Shown piece after piece: positions 10,399 through 19,889 of a DNA stretch of 64,000 bases. Location of the stretch: contig CALSRO010000008.1 of assembly GCA_943788775.1 (NCBI GenBank), forward strand, positions 124,001-188,000, written 5' to 3'. The notes beneath the pieces were generated by a model. The model saw only the letters and a program-made list of their open reading frames with translations, was not told the DNA's origin and did no database searches. Within the stretch, counting starts at the first letter, position 1. Every line of letters starts with the position of its first letter. The translations under genes were made by a program, and so were the position numbers. The DNA is from an uncultured Flavobacteriales bacterium. GTDB taxonomy: Bacteria; Bacteroidota; Bacteroidia; Flavobacteriales_G; Salibacteraceae.

Positions 10399-11236
10399 AA
10401 CTGAAAATGAGTGCAAGCCAGAATAGATTTTCAGCCGTTTGTGTTTTCTTGCGCTGGTAATAGACCAATCCAAGTATCATACTCGACAACCAAACAGCAG
10501 CTGCAATGAAGATCAAAGTTGAGTCAATATCCATCGCTTGTGCTAGGTAGCTTGAAATTGCAATACATAACCCGCCCAAACCAAGCCAGAGAATGAACGC
10601 TCCGTTCATACCCATTCGGTCGCTGTATAAATCATTCGCAGCACTTTTTTTGGGTTTGATTTTTCTGGTCACTTCCACTTGAAGCGATAGAGCAAATACA
10701 AATGCCACGTGAATCCATATCATTTGATTCATTTCAAACTCGTTGAGAAGTGACAAATAAACAAAGACCTGCAGCATCAGCATTTGCAGCATATTGAGCA
10801 AGTTGTAGACAAAGTAATGCTTGTGTTTAAATCGCTCAGGTAAGGAAAAATCTCTTTTGGCCCAATAGCCAAATAGCCAAACAGGAATTACCAGTGCCAT
10901 GGAAATCCAGCCAAAAAAGATGGAAAGGACGGCCATAACGGCCATGCTGAGGGTTCCGAGTTTTTCGAGTTGAGACAAGCCAATGGTGCCTTGTTGCACT
11001 GCTCGGTCAGGGTAGTGGATAGAGTCGAATTCAAAGTCGCGTTTGTCATCGCCCACACGGTTATTAAACAAATAAGCCAATACCATAAAGAATACCATCG
11101 GTTTGACCGACCATCCCTCTTGATCCACATCCACGATACGGTCAATTACCAATACATCCGATATGACCAGTAGGCTCAGCGGTAAAATCTGAAACCGCTT
11201 CAGAAGGTAGTCGATATAAGCTCTGGCGTTTTTCAT
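10364..11236 (-). CDS. UbiA-like membrane prenyltransferase
   Basis: The protein has about eight hydrophobic segments and a UbiA-type first aspartate motif (NNRVGDDKRDFEFD) followed by YPDRAVQQG. UbiA enzymes transfer prenyl groups to aromatic or lipid acceptors in the membrane. The ATG at 11236 overlaps the DUF3419 stop in an ATGA arrangement, which supports this start over the longer one at 11290. The second Asp-rich motif is weak (LYSDRMGMNG), so substrate and even catalytic competence are open. It sits in the middle of the BtaA-like/UbiA/PEP-synthase-like/GNAT operon. Confidence 0.7.
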   Translation of the reverse strand: MKNARAYIDYLLKRFQILPLSLLVISDVLVIDRIVDVDQEGWSVKPMVFFMVLAYLFNNRVGDDKRDFEFDSIHYPDRAVQQGTIGLSQLEKLGTLSMAVMAVLSIFFGWISMALVIPVWLFGYWAKRDFSLPERFKHKHYFVYNLLNMLQMLMLQVFVYLSLLNEFEMNQMIWIHVAFVFALSLQVEVTRKIKPKKSAANDLYSDRMGMNGAFILWLGLGGLCIAISSYLAQAMDIDSTLIFIAAAVWLSSMILGLVYYQRKKTQTAENLFWLALIFSYVGQNLLLAYG

Positions 11237-12282
11237 GCGGGTTGATAAACTCCTAAAAATCCATACAATGAACCCGTTCGGTTTTCCCAAAATTGAAGGG
11301 TTCGTGATTCATCAAGTTTCCAATTCTTATTTGGCTTCCTATCCACCATGTTGTTCCAAACGAGCAAGTGACCATTGGGTTTTAGATGAGTACGGCATAA
11401 TTCAAATAGTCGGTTACTATCCTCCACGGTCATGACTTCACTAATGTTGCTGAGGTTGATCGCATCAAAAGAGTCTTTTGTATTCTCTAAAAAGTCGACA
11501 ATGGAATTATTGACAAACTCCAAAGTACCTGCACTTTTTTTAATGGATTCAAAATTCCCGATTTGTGCCCAAAGCGGCAAAGTCAAATTTTGTTGCATCA
11601 ATCCAGTTAGGATAAAACGAAAGAAGTAGTTGTTTTCAATAGATACGTCAAGCCAAGCGTGTTTTATGCGCTGGTAGAAAACACCAGCGAGATCCGCTTT
11701 CACATGCTTTAATAAATCAGGATGGCGACCTATCCGTTGTAATCGGCCAAAGAACTGCCGGAAAAGAAAACGATACCTCATATTGTCAATGCGGTGGTTA
11801 TAAATCTCCAATTGCTCTTCTAGGGATTGGGCGTTCAAAAATGAATGAATGGTTTTTTTGCTTACCGCCAACGGAAGCAGAAATCGAGCAAAGAATCTAA
11901 GATAAGTCTCGAACCTTCCGCTTTGAAGGATTGACTTTTGGTCAAGATGATTCGATACTATCCACGATTTCAATTCTAAAGACATGCTGGAGTAGTGTGG
12001 TTCCAACCAAGTTACTCTGTTCGGGGAGGGGCCGAATGTTCCAATAAATCGATGACAGTCATGATAATTTAAGTGTTGAAATGCCCATGCTTTGGTTTTT
12101 GTAAGCTCGATTTGATCACTATTTGTGTCAACGGCAACTACTCGGCTTGGGTTTTTTGTCAATGTGCTCATTGCTATGTCTCCAGCGGAGCAAACAGTCA
12201 ATACCTCATCGTTGGGTTTTACCAAGGCCGTAAACAAATCCGGATCTTCCCAGCACATGCCATATAGAATGCCAGATTTCAT
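11233..12282 (-). CDS. DUF3419 / BtaA-like SAM aminocarboxypropyl transferase
   Basis: The start GILYGMCWEDPDLF is the Y-x-x-CWEDP signature of DUF3419/BtaA proteins, followed by a SAM-binding Rossmann stretch (VLTVCSAGDIAMSTL, VVAVDTNSDQIELTK). BtaA moves the 3-amino-3-carboxypropyl group of SAM onto diacylglycerol in betaine-lipid synthesis. No BtaB-like N-methyltransferase is seen nearby, so the final product need not be DGTS. This is the first gene of a four-gene overlapping operon with UbiA-like, PEP-synthase-like and GNAT genes. That company is not the usual betaine-lipid operon and suggests a different lipid or metabolite. The frame is intact. Confidence 0.75.
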   Translation of the reverse strand: MKSGILYGMCWEDPDLFTALVKPNDEVLTVCSAGDIAMSTLTKNPSRVVAVDTNSDQIELTKTKAWAFQHLNYHDCHRFIGTFGPSPNRVTWLEPHYSSMSLELKSWIVSNHLDQKSILQSGRFETYLRFFARFLLPLAVSKKTIHSFLNAQSLEEQLEIYNHRIDNMRYRFLFRQFFGRLQRIGRHPDLLKHVKADLAGVFYQRIKHAWLDVSIENNYFFRFILTGLMQQNLTLPLWAQIGNFESIKKSAGTLEFVNNSIVDFLENTKDSFDAINLSNISEVMTVEDSNRLFELCRTHLKPNGHLLVWNNMVDRKPNKNWKLDESRTLQFWENRTGSLYGFLGVYQPA

Positions 12283-12492
12283 GCGCGATCGCTGTGATTT
12301 GATTTAAGGTTGTATATCATGTAGTTCATCCATTGCTAAGGAGTTCAATGATCGTGAAAAGTTTAATGGAAGTAAAACGGAATTATGCATGATTAACAAC
12401 TCGAAGTTGCAGTTTTTGCAATTCAAAATTGTCCGACTTGAAAAGCGGATAACTACTTCGATCTTCTAATCAAAATCAAGTTCTTTGTCTAT

Positions 12493-12876
12493 TTATTTAG
12501 ACCCTAACTGATCCAGAACTCGCTGGGTGATGATTTGTATGATTCTACGCTGATATTCCGCGGGGTGCAGCTGATAGCGCTTCAGTTCATCGGTCGTAAA
12601 CAACCCAATGACAATTCCCACCAATTGCTGTCGAAGTTCTTTTTGACCAACCAAGAACGTTTTCAATTTAGCGCGGTATTGTTCCTGTGTATCTGTCCCT
12701 AGCATCGCTTTATGGAAAAATCTATGTCCATGAACCATAGAAATAATCAGATCATGCTGAAATTTAATAATGGGTCTAATGCTGGTGTTTTGAAATTGTT
12801 CCTCCTCACTTTGCAGATGGGGTTGTTCAAGTTCTAAGATGGGTCTGCAATCTAAAACGGCTCTGTTCCTTTCCAT
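12493..12876 (-). CDS. Hypothetical protein
   Basis: An intact frame of about 127 aa starts at MERNRAVLDC. I do not recognise a family. It has no signal peptide. The C-terminal half is helical and charged (FTTDELKRYQLHPAEYQRRI). Extending the start to 12915 would push the N-terminus up to the terminator hairpin at 12921-12942, so the shorter start is preferred. Confidence 0.5.
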   Translation of the reverse strand: MERNRAVLDCRPILELEQPHLQSEEEQFQNTSIRPIIKFQHDLIISMVHGHRFFHKAMLGTDTQEQYRAKLKTFLVGQKELRQQLVGIVIGLFTTDELKRYQLHPAEYQRRIIQIITQRVLDQLGSK

Positions 12877-12913
12877 ATGTATGAAACAACCACCACGGAG
12901 CAAAGTTCTGAGC

Positions 12914-12946
12914 AAAAAAAGCGTCCTGCATTTGCAGGACGCTTTT
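12914..12946 (-). terminator. Rho-independent terminator, near-symmetric
   Basis: A perfect 10-bp stem (GCGTCCTGCA/TGCAGGACGC, 12921-12930 and 12933-12942) is flanked by seven A on one side and four T on the other. It lies just beyond the stop of the His-rich secreted protein gene, which it would terminate on the minus strand. Confidence 0.85.
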
Positions 12947-12976
12947 ATAGAGAATAGATGTGGTGATTAATTGTGT

Positions 12977-13363
12977 TTAGTGCCTCGGAGCCTTTGGAGG
13001 TGCGGGAGCATGCTTTGGAGCATCGTGTGGAGCTGGTGGCTCGTGCAACTTCATTTCTTCTTGGTGAAGGTCTTCGTTGATCTTGTGGAATTGATCCTCG
13101 GTGATTTCACCTTTTTCCATTTTCTTCATGGCATCTTCACGCTTTCGCATAATGGCTTCCATTCCCTCTTCACGTTTCTTGTCCATTTCAGCATGTGCAT
13201 CTGCGCCATGTGCTTCTCCTGCATGTGCATGTCCATGATCGTGTCCGTCATGATTGTCATGTGTTGGAGCTGGTGGAACTTGTTCTTTAGTCTGTGCTTG
13301 TAGCGATGTGACTGCGAGAGCCAACATTGCTACCAAAGTGAGTGTCAATTTTTTCATAGTCAA
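12977..13363 (-). CDS. Small His-rich secreted protein
   Basis: The 128-aa product has a clear signal peptide (MKKLTLTLVAMLALAVTSLQAQ; the ATG at 13357 may be the real start). A histidine/aspartate-rich stretch follows (HDNHDGHDHGHAHAGEAHG), then a Lys/Glu helical part and a Pro/His-rich tail. The His run suggests binding of a transition metal in the periplasm or outside the cell; this is inference from composition only. It is monocistronic with a strong terminator after its stop. The next gene upstream is also Lys/Glu-rich, so the two may be related low-complexity proteins. Confidence 0.7.
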   Translation of the reverse strand: MTMKKLTLTLVAMLALAVTSLQAQTKEQVPPAPTHDNHDGHDHGHAHAGEAHGADAHAEMDKKREEGMEAIMRKREDAMKKMEKGEITEDQFHKINEDLHQEEMKLHEPPAPHDAPKHAPAPPKAPRH

Positions 13364-13382
13364 ATGTAATTTGTCCGAAGAT

Positions 13383-13409
13383 AAAAAAAGCCCCGGTATC
13401 GGAGCTTTT
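13383..13409 (-). terminator. Rho-independent terminator
   Basis: The stem AAAAGCCCCG/CGGAGCTTTT (one mismatch) has loop GTAT and is followed by a T run when read on the minus strand. It lies 21 bp after the stop of the Lys/Glu-rich gene at 13430. Confidence 0.75.
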
Positions 13410-13429
13410 CTTCTTTCCTTAGGAAAAGA

Positions 13430-13804
13430 CTATTTCCCCATTTTATCCGTCTTTGAGCGTTTTTCTTTTGCTTCAGTGGCTGCCTCGTCCAATTCCTTGT
13501 CAGCTTTGTCTAGCGCTTCTTCCACCTTTTTGTATTCTTCTTCGCTCATCTCGCCACTCTCTTTTTTGGCCTTGGCTTTTTCCTTCGCCACTTTCACTTT
13601 CTCTTCCGCCTCACTCAGGTTTTCTTCTGCCTCATCTTTGACCTTTTCTTTCGACTTGGCTTCAGCTGCTCGGTTTTGTCCAAACTCTTTGCCGCTCATG
13701 TCGCCTTTGTTTTTGCCATAAGCGTTACCATTGTTTTGCTTATCGCTTTTATCTGATTTTTCGCCATCGGGAAACAAGATTGTCCTGAAATCATACGCTA
13801 ACAC
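13430..13804 (-). CDS. Lys/Glu-rich helical protein, N-terminus probably lost
   Basis: The product is highly charged and helical (AEENLSEAEEKVKVAKEKAKAK, EEYKKVEEALDKADKELDE). It has no signal peptide, unlike its neighbour and unlike what such proteins normally have. Its first ~15-20 residues overlap the start of the subtilase fragment on the other strand, which suggests that a breakpoint between about 13745 and 13800 has cut off the natural 5' ends of both genes. The function is unknown. The region from about 13760 down to 13430 is convincingly coding by composition, and it has its own terminator. Confidence 0.5.
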   Translation of the reverse strand: MLAYDFRTILFPDGEKSDKSDKQNNGNAYGKNKGDMSGKEFGQNRAAEAKSKEKVKDEAEENLSEAEEKVKVAKEKAKAKKESGEMSEEEYKKVEEALDKADKELDEAATEAKEKRSKTDKMGK

Positions 13805-14630
13805 TGGAACTGTGCATTATTGGAATGTGTTGGAAACCACGACAGGAGTCGGTAACACAGGGTGGGATTTCACCTCACTCGGAGCTGGATATGTAAGTGG
13901 CGATCGACAATATGGAATTGGTGAACCCGCCTGCACGCGAAGCGTGGTCACGGTAGGTTCACACCAGTCCGGAATTTGGAATAACGGTACATTCATTCCC
14001 TTCAATCTCAGTGGTTTTTCGAGTCAAGGACCGACATTGGACGAGCGCAGAAAACCAGACTTGACGGCTCCGGGTGGTGGAGTAGTTTCTTCGATTTCAA
14101 GTTATACGCATGGGGGATATAATCCGATATCGATCATTGAATTTAACGATCGAGAGTATGGTTTTTTAGGGTTTAGCGGGACCTCCATGTCATCGCCCAT
14201 GGTCGCTGGAATTGCTGCGCTAATGTTGGAAGCGAATCCTCAGATGACGCCAGAAATGATTAAAGACGTTTTAATGGAAACGGCACAAGAAGATCAATAC
14301 ACTGGTGTGATTCCCGATAGTGGGAGTAATCTATGGGGTTATGGTAAAGCTCATGCGTTTTTTGCTGTAAAGAGAGCTTTAGAATTGGTAGGTGTGGATG
14401 AATTGAAGGAGCAAAAGGATGCTCAGGTTTATCCAAACCCAACAAATGGCCTCGTTCATTTTAAGAATGAAATACAGGAAGTTTGGGTGTATAACACCAA
14501 TGGTCAACTGATTAAGAAGCAATTGGAAACCACCCCTTCCATCGACCTCAGTGAACTCCCAACAGGAGTCTACTACTTGATCCTACAATCAGATCAAGAA
14601 CACTACATCGAGAAAGTAGTAGTAAATTAA
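13731..14630 (+). CDS. S8 subtilase C-terminal fragment with T9SS sorting domain
   Basis: The fragment contains the subtilase Ser motif GTSMSSPMVAGIAALM, a conserved SSQGPTLDERRKPDLTAPG segment, and a C-terminal type IX secretion sorting domain (VYPNPTNGLVHFKN... GVYYLILQSDQ). The catalytic Asp and His domains that should precede it are missing, and there is no signal peptide. Convincing homology begins around 13770-13800, where the frame runs into the opposite-strand Lys/Glu-rich gene. This is therefore the 3' part of a ~600-aa secreted protease, cut by a rearrangement or a misassembly. Its stop overlaps the convergent glycosyltransferase stop. Confidence 0.8.
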   Translation: MFCLSLLSDFSPSGNKIVLKSYANTGTVHYWNVLETTTGVGNTGWDFTSLGAGYVSGDRQYGIGEPACTRSVVTVGSHQSGIWNNGTFIPFNLSGFSSQGPTLDERRKPDLTAPGGGVVSSISSYTHGGYNPISIIEFNDREYGFLGFSGTSMSSPMVAGIAALMLEANPQMTPEMIKDVLMETAQEDQYTGVIPDSGSNLWGYGKAHAFFAVKRALELVGVDELKEQKDAQVYPNPTNGLVHFKNEIQEVWVYNTNGQLIKKQLETTPSIDLSELPTGVYYLILQSDQEHYIEKVVVN

Positions 14631-15340
14631 GCTCCGAAAGCTGCGTATTTCAGAATGCAATAGATGGCTCTGAATCCGTCTTTCCATCCAATTTTTTTAC
14701 CCTCTTCGTACGTACGCCCATAGTAGGAAATACCCACCTCGTAAATTCTGATTTTTGGGATACGGGCAATTTTTGCAGTCACCTCAGGTTCAAATCCAAA
14801 TCGCTTTTCGATAAGAGTCAGCGATTGGATGATTTTGGTGTCGAACAACTTGTAACATGTTTCCATGTCTGTCAAATTCAAGTTGGTGAACATGTTTGAA
14901 AGCTGGGTCAAGAATTTATTCCCTAATGTGTGCCAGAAAAATAGGATACGGTGTGGATTGCTTCCTTGAAAACGCGAGCCATATACCACATCGGCAAATC
15001 CATTCAAAACAGGTTTCAATAGATCGTTGTATTCCTCAGGGTCATATTCTAAATCAGCATCTTGAATGATCAGGTAATCGCCAGTGGCTTTCGCAATTCC
15101 AGTGTGCAAGGCCGCGCCCTTACCCTTATTTACTTCGTGCTCGTAATATGTAATGGGCATGTCAGGATTGGCATCCATGTATCGAGCAATAGCCCCTTTG
15201 GTGTCATCCTTCGAAAAATCATTGACAATGATGATTTCTTTCTCAACTCCCCCGATCAATTGCACATCCTTCACCTTGTCCAAAATCAAATGGATGGTGC
15301 GCTCCTCGTTGTAGGCAGGCATTATGATGGATAGCTTCAT
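14627..15340 (-). CDS. Family 2 glycosyltransferase (dolichyl/polyprenyl-phosphate mannose synthase-like)
   Basis: The 237-aa GT-A protein starts MKLSIIMPAYNEERTIHLIL, has the nucleotide-sugar DXD-type motif IIQDADLEYDPEEY, and VVYGSRFQGSNPHR, as in DPM1-like enzymes. There is no C-terminal membrane domain, so it is the short soluble or peripheral form. Expected reaction: transfer of mannose or glucose from GDP/UDP-sugar to undecaprenyl phosphate. It is monocistronic, and convergent with the subtilase fragment with overlapping stop codons (TTAA). Confidence 0.85.
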   Translation of the reverse strand: MKLSIIMPAYNEERTIHLILDKVKDVQLIGGVEKEIIIVNDFSKDDTKGAIARYMDANPDMPITYYEHEVNKGKGAALHTGIAKATGDYLIIQDADLEYDPEEYNDLLKPVLNGFADVVYGSRFQGSNPHRILFFWHTLGNKFLTQLSNMFTNLNLTDMETCYKLFDTKIIQSLTLIEKRFGFEPEVTAKIARIPKIRIYEVGISYYGRTYEEGKKIGWKDGFRAIYCILKYAAFGA

Positions 15341-15397
15341 AGACTCAAATACAGGGTTAAATGCAACGGCAAAGGAATGAAAACTTGGTTATTGAAA

Positions 15398-15868
15398 TTA
15401 CCCCTCGTTTAACTTCAATTTATTTATGGCTTTCACTGGGCCTGGGCACTTCTGCTGGTGGCAAGCTAAACAGGCATCCAGCATCTGATTGAATGCCGTG
15501 GGTCGATCATCAGTAGCATGCTCGAAGGCTTCGTATCGTGCCAAGAAATTGGCCGCCATTCCCTGGTATAGCTCGTCAATCTTTTCGGGTTCCGTAGCGT
15601 GATCGGTATGAATTGATTTGTACCGTTCTAAATAATTCGTTTTTATGTCCTGACCTGCTTGTAAAGAGTCTCGAACCGATTTCATCTGGTTGTACATATC
15701 GCGCATCGTAAGCGCTAGTTCACTTCGCTCTACGCCATTGATCAGAGTAATCCCTTCTTTTTGCTCCATCTTTTCATCCTGATCCTCTTCGGTATCCGAT
15801 TGGTTTTGATTCTCCTGACAAGCTATAGCGAAGCATACAATAGAAATAAGAACGATCCATTTTTTCAT
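15398..15868 (-). CDS. Lipoprotein with single C-type heme motif
   Basis: The signal peptide ends at lipobox AIAC, followed by an acidic linker rich in Glu, Asp and Gln. The C-terminal third holds CLACHQQ, a C-x-x-C-H heme attachment motif, so this is probably a membrane-anchored monoheme cytochrome c-like protein on the periplasmic side. The helical middle region could supply the distal ligand (Met or His), as in cytochrome c'. The operon context gives no partner: it is divergent from the DUF5686 gene. Confidence 0.7.
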   Translation of the reverse strand: MKKWIVLISIVCFAIACQENQNQSDTEEDQDEKMEQKEGITLINGVERSELALTMRDMYNQMKSVRDSLQAGQDIKTNYLERYKSIHTDHATEPEKIDELYQGMAANFLARYEAFEHATDDRPTAFNQMLDACLACHQQKCPGPVKAINKLKLNEG

Positions 15869-15964
15869 ATCACAAAGCTAGTGCGATTTACCTTGAAAAT
15901 TCTCTAGACCATCTATGCGTTAAATCCAATAAGTTCGCATTTGTCTTTTTAGGACACTAACCAA

Positions 15965-18411
15965 TTGAGAACATTCATCCGATTTATACTTGTGCTTGTG
16001 TTTTGCCTGGGCGGTGCATCGCAGTTCTCATTCGCTCAAAAAACAGAGATTACCGGATTAGTATTAGATGACACTGGCTTTCCCATGCCGTCAGTTAACG
16101 TTTCGTTTAAGGGAACAACCATCGGAACGATTACGGATATCAATGGCCAATACCAACTCACAACCAATAAGCCATCGGACTCGCTGCAGGCCTCCTTCAT
16201 TGGGTTTGAGCTGGTTTCTAAGGCGGTGATTAAAGGCGAAACTCAAACCATCAATTTTGATTTGGCTCCCGAATTGACTGTGCTTCAAGACGTGGTCATT
16301 ACGGGAAGCCGAAAAGACAAGAATCCTGCGGTGACATTCATGAAAAAGGTGGTCGAAGCCAAATCAACCAACGATATCTATGCCCAAGATTATGTACAAT
16401 ATGAGGTCTATGCTAAGGTGGAACTGGATTTGAATAATTTGGATGAGGAATTCCAAGATCGAAAAGTGATGCAGCGATTTGGGTTTATGTTCGAAACGCA
16501 AAATGAAGGCGATAGCAATACTAAACCATATGTGCCGGTTATTTTGGCCGAAAACTTGAGTGAATATTACTATCGGAAATTTCCCAAGGAAGAAAAGGAG
16601 ATCATCAAGGCGAGTAGGATTTCAGGGGTGAAGAACGAAAGCGTGCACGAACAACTTGCGAATACGTACTTAAAAATCAATATGTACGATGATTTCGTGG
16701 ACATTTTCACCAAGGGCTTTGTAAGTCCATTGGCAAGCACGGGTGGTTTGTTTTACAAGTATTACATCATAGACAGTCTCGAAATTAAAGGTGATTTATG
16801 CTATCAATTGAAGGTAGTGCCAAGACGAGAAGAGGATTTAGCATTTGCAGGAGATATCTGGATCGCCAAAGATTCCAAAGCGTTAGTGAAGGCCAAATTG
16901 AGCATTTCGGAAAACACAAACATCAACTGGGTAAATGGATTGCAGGTTGAACAAGATTTTGAAATGCAAAACGGCCGTTATGTGTTGACCAAAGAATTTA
17001 CCCTCCTTGACTTTAGTATTTCAGAAAAGAATGATAAAACAGGGCTGTATGCACGAAAGCACGCCTCGTATGATAAGATTGTAGTCAACGAGGAAAAACC
17101 AAATTCCTTTTATAAAGAGGAAGTAGCGGTTGCAGTTGAAGCGCTTGAAAAGCCAGATGAGTATTGGGAAGAAGTGCGTCATGATTCCCTCAGTGCAAAC
17201 GAAGAGCAGATTTATGAGAACGTTCAAAAGCTGCAGAAGATCCCATTTTTCATGTCTATGAAGGAGGTGATGACCACCGTCTTGACGGGATATCAAGACA
17301 TCGGCTTTTTAGAAGTAGGGCCATACCTCAAACTCATCACGCACAATCCCGTTGAGGGCGTTCGATTGCGTTTGGGGGTGAGAACCAACAGCCGATTTAG
17401 CGAGAAAATTCGATTGGGGGACATTTAGCCTATGGATTTTTGGATCAACGTTGGAAGTACGGAGGAACGTTTTTGTATTTGCCCAACAAAGATCCTCGAC
17501 AATCCATGGGGATCAATTACAAATACGACATTGAACAGATTGGACAAAGCGAATCGGCCTATCCGGTGGATCATATTTTAGGTTCCATTCTGCGCAGGCG
17601 TCCTTTGGACAAGCTGAGCATGGCACAGGAAATTGAAGCTTTTTATGAAAAAGAATGGAAGCGCGGAATCTCCAATACCGTGAGCCTAATTAACCGAAAT
17701 GTGTATGCCAATCAATTTGATGACTTCAGCGCTTTTGGAGGTTATTTCAATTCAACGGAGGTGCGACTTTCAACTCGAATTGCTCCTGGAGAAAAATATG
17801 TCATTGGTGATTTTGACAGGATTTCTCTAGGCTCCACCAAACCGGTGATGCGTTTTTCATATGGCTATGGAATCAAAGCGCCAAACATTGGAGATTATGA
17901 ATACCATCGCCTAAGTTTTGATTGGAAGCATCGCATTGGAATGCGCGGATTGGGTTATAGCAAATACTACGTCAGTGCTGGTAAAATCTTCGGGAATTTA
18001 CCATATCCCATGCTGACTGTGCTAGCTGGCAACGAAAACTATACCTACGATCATCTGAGCTACAACTTGATGAATTATTATGAATTTGTAGTCGATCAAT
18101 ACGTGTCATTGTACTACACCCACTATTTCAATGGTCTCTTTTTGAATAAGATTCCGCTGGTTAAAAAACTGGAATTTCGCGAGTTGGTTTGGGGTAAAGG
18201 GGTGTGGGGTTCCATACGACCAAATCACCAAAACATCCAACCCTTTCCTACTTTTCTAACTGGGTTGAATCAGCCTTACTACGAAGCCGGTTTTGGTCTG
18301 GAAAACATATTTAAAGTGCTTCGTTTTGATGCCTTCTGGCGACTCTCGCATTTGGACAACCCAGGTATTTCCACATTCGCCTTACGTGGAAGCATGCAGA
18401 TTAAGTTTTAG
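15965..18411 (+). CDS. CarboxypepD_reg / DUF5686 outer-membrane protein, one frameshift
   Basis: A TTG start gives a signal peptide ending SFAQ, then a carboxypeptidase-regulatory-like domain (EITGLVLDDTGFPMPSVNVSFKG) and a long DUF5686 domain predicted to end in outer-membrane beta strands. The frame breaks at the G5 run 17416-17420. With a sixth G the text reads RLGGHLAYGFLDQRWKYGG and continues to the stop at 18411, giving one protein of about 815 aa, the usual size. A homopolymer indel makes a sequencing error likely. The family is common in Bacteroidota; it is probably an outer-membrane component whose cargo is not established. Confidence 0.85.
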
Positions 18412-18462
18412 GGGAAAACGTAAGAACTAGTAGCGAATTTCTGAGTAAGTTGCCGCCCGATT

Positions 18463-19887
18463 TTGAAAAGACCTAACCCTCATATTTCATCGATCGCCTT
18501 TTTTATGCTGTTTCCAGCATTCATAATGGCTCAAACCTTGGGCGATTCACCATTGGAGTATGGAACTCTTGATGATTTGAACAAAGGTTCGTTTGAAACC
18601 GAAAGCATATTCGCCCTCGACTTAGAGGATAATATCAATCCAACACGATTAATTGAACCCACTTCTCCCATTCTTGGTAGTAAGTTAGTACAAGAAATCA
18701 AGGATGATCAGCGTCACCCCAGCGAGATTCTGAGAGCCATTGGTTCCAAATATCAATCACTCAAAGACGAAATTGTGGTGTCCAGCATCGCTTATTACAA
18801 CGCTCTTTTGCCGGGTTTAGTTGAGTATAGGAAACAGTCGTTGGTAAGCACCAAACCAGTGTTCGGAATGCAGTGGACGGAGGTAGAACCTGCCGCTATT
18901 CCTTTGGAGGTACTCACACCGCTGCACTTTCAATACAAAACACTTGTTGATTCGGCCCATATGTTCCAGCAAAAGCAGGGTTATGAATTATCCAGAGACA
19001 GCGCCATCCAATTGGCCATAACCTTTGGGAATTTAAAGGCTACAAGTCCCACAGTTTTAAGCGTGTTGCGTCCCAATAACTTTTATACCCGTGTATTGCC
19101 ACATAAAGTGGCCAAATTGATTCAACTGAACGCTCAAATAAGTTCGGCAGAAGCGGCCTATCCGCGATTGCAACATTCTATCAATGGCTATCTGCAGCAT
19201 ACCTACAGTTATCTATTACAACACAATGATCTGGAAGGCTTGTTAGCCGCTGGTTACGATGCGCAAAACCATTGGATTGAATCGTCCAGGGAGGGTGAGA
19301 TGAATGTGCCCTTCATGTCTTATATCGAAAAGGCGGTGTTGGAAGAAGGATATAGTCATCGTGATGCGCTAATTTTGTTGTGTTACAGCACTCGAAATAT
19401 GCCTAATCTGGATGTGCAGTACTCCATGAACCCTGAAAATGCCTTGGCTTTAGAAGTTTTTTTCTGGAAGTTTAAGGAATTGCAGAATTTGGCAGTTGAT
19501 CAGTTTTTTGATAACGTTTTTCCCAATCATGTTTTTAAGGAGAACCCAATGTTGTACCATTATGCCACAGCTTCTTACTTGGCCTATGAAGTGGAACGCG
19601 CGGGGTATCGGAATGTGACGGCTGTAAGCATGGCTTTTTTAAGTAAAGCCGGATATAAGTTTCACAAGTTTGTGACCGCATTGGATCCTAGGAAATTCAA
19701 TCACCAAGGAGTTGGGCACTTTAAAGAGCTGTTGGCGAGTCAAAGTTCTGTCAGTGGGGTGCAGGCAGGATATTATGGTGGGCTGCATGGAGTAGCAATT
19801 GCGAAGATGGAAGATCGATCCTCTATTATTTCTAAGCGCGGTAAATTATTGGCGGCACAAGAGGCACGCCTTCAATTGGTAGAATAG
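18463..19887 (+). CDS. Secreted hypothetical protein, paralogue of next gene
   Basis: A TTG start yields a signal peptide (IAFFMLFPAFIMAQ) and a 474-aa protein of unknown family. Its C-terminal ~90 residues (YHYATASYLAYEVERAGYRN... YKFHKFV) align with the C-terminal part of the following gene (YHFYTTAMLAYQLAKRGFDR... KYKRAIQ), so both share a helical domain. The two genes are 2 bp apart and surely co-transcribed, and the DUF5686 gene lies just upstream on the same strand. The N-terminal half is also helical, with no recognisable catalytic motif. Confidence 0.65.
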   Translation: MKRPNPHISSIAFFMLFPAFIMAQTLGDSPLEYGTLDDLNKGSFETESIFALDLEDNINPTRLIEPTSPILGSKLVQEIKDDQRHPSEILRAIGSKYQSLKDEIVVSSIAYYNALLPGLVEYRKQSLVSTKPVFGMQWTEVEPAAIPLEVLTPLHFQYKTLVDSAHMFQQKQGYELSRDSAIQLAITFGNLKATSPTVLSVLRPNNFYTRVLPHKVAKLIQLNAQISSAEAAYPRLQHSINGYLQHTYSYLLQHNDLEGLLAAGYDAQNHWIESSREGEMNVPFMSYIEKAVLEEGYSHRDALILLCYSTRNMPNLDVQYSMNPENALALEVFFWKFKELQNLAVDQFFDNVFPNHVFKENPMLYHYATASYLAYEVERAGYRNVTAVSMAFLSKAGYKFHKFVTALDPRKFNHQGVGHFKELLASQSSVSGVQAGYYGGLHGVAIAKMEDRSSIISKRGKLLAAQEARLQLVE

Positions 19888-19889
19888 CC

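Noticed and set aside
17411..17425. Programmed ribosomal frameshift in the DUF5686 gene
   Set aside because: No slippery heptamer or downstream structure is seen; a missing G in a homopolymer is simpler and the family is normally encoded in one frame.
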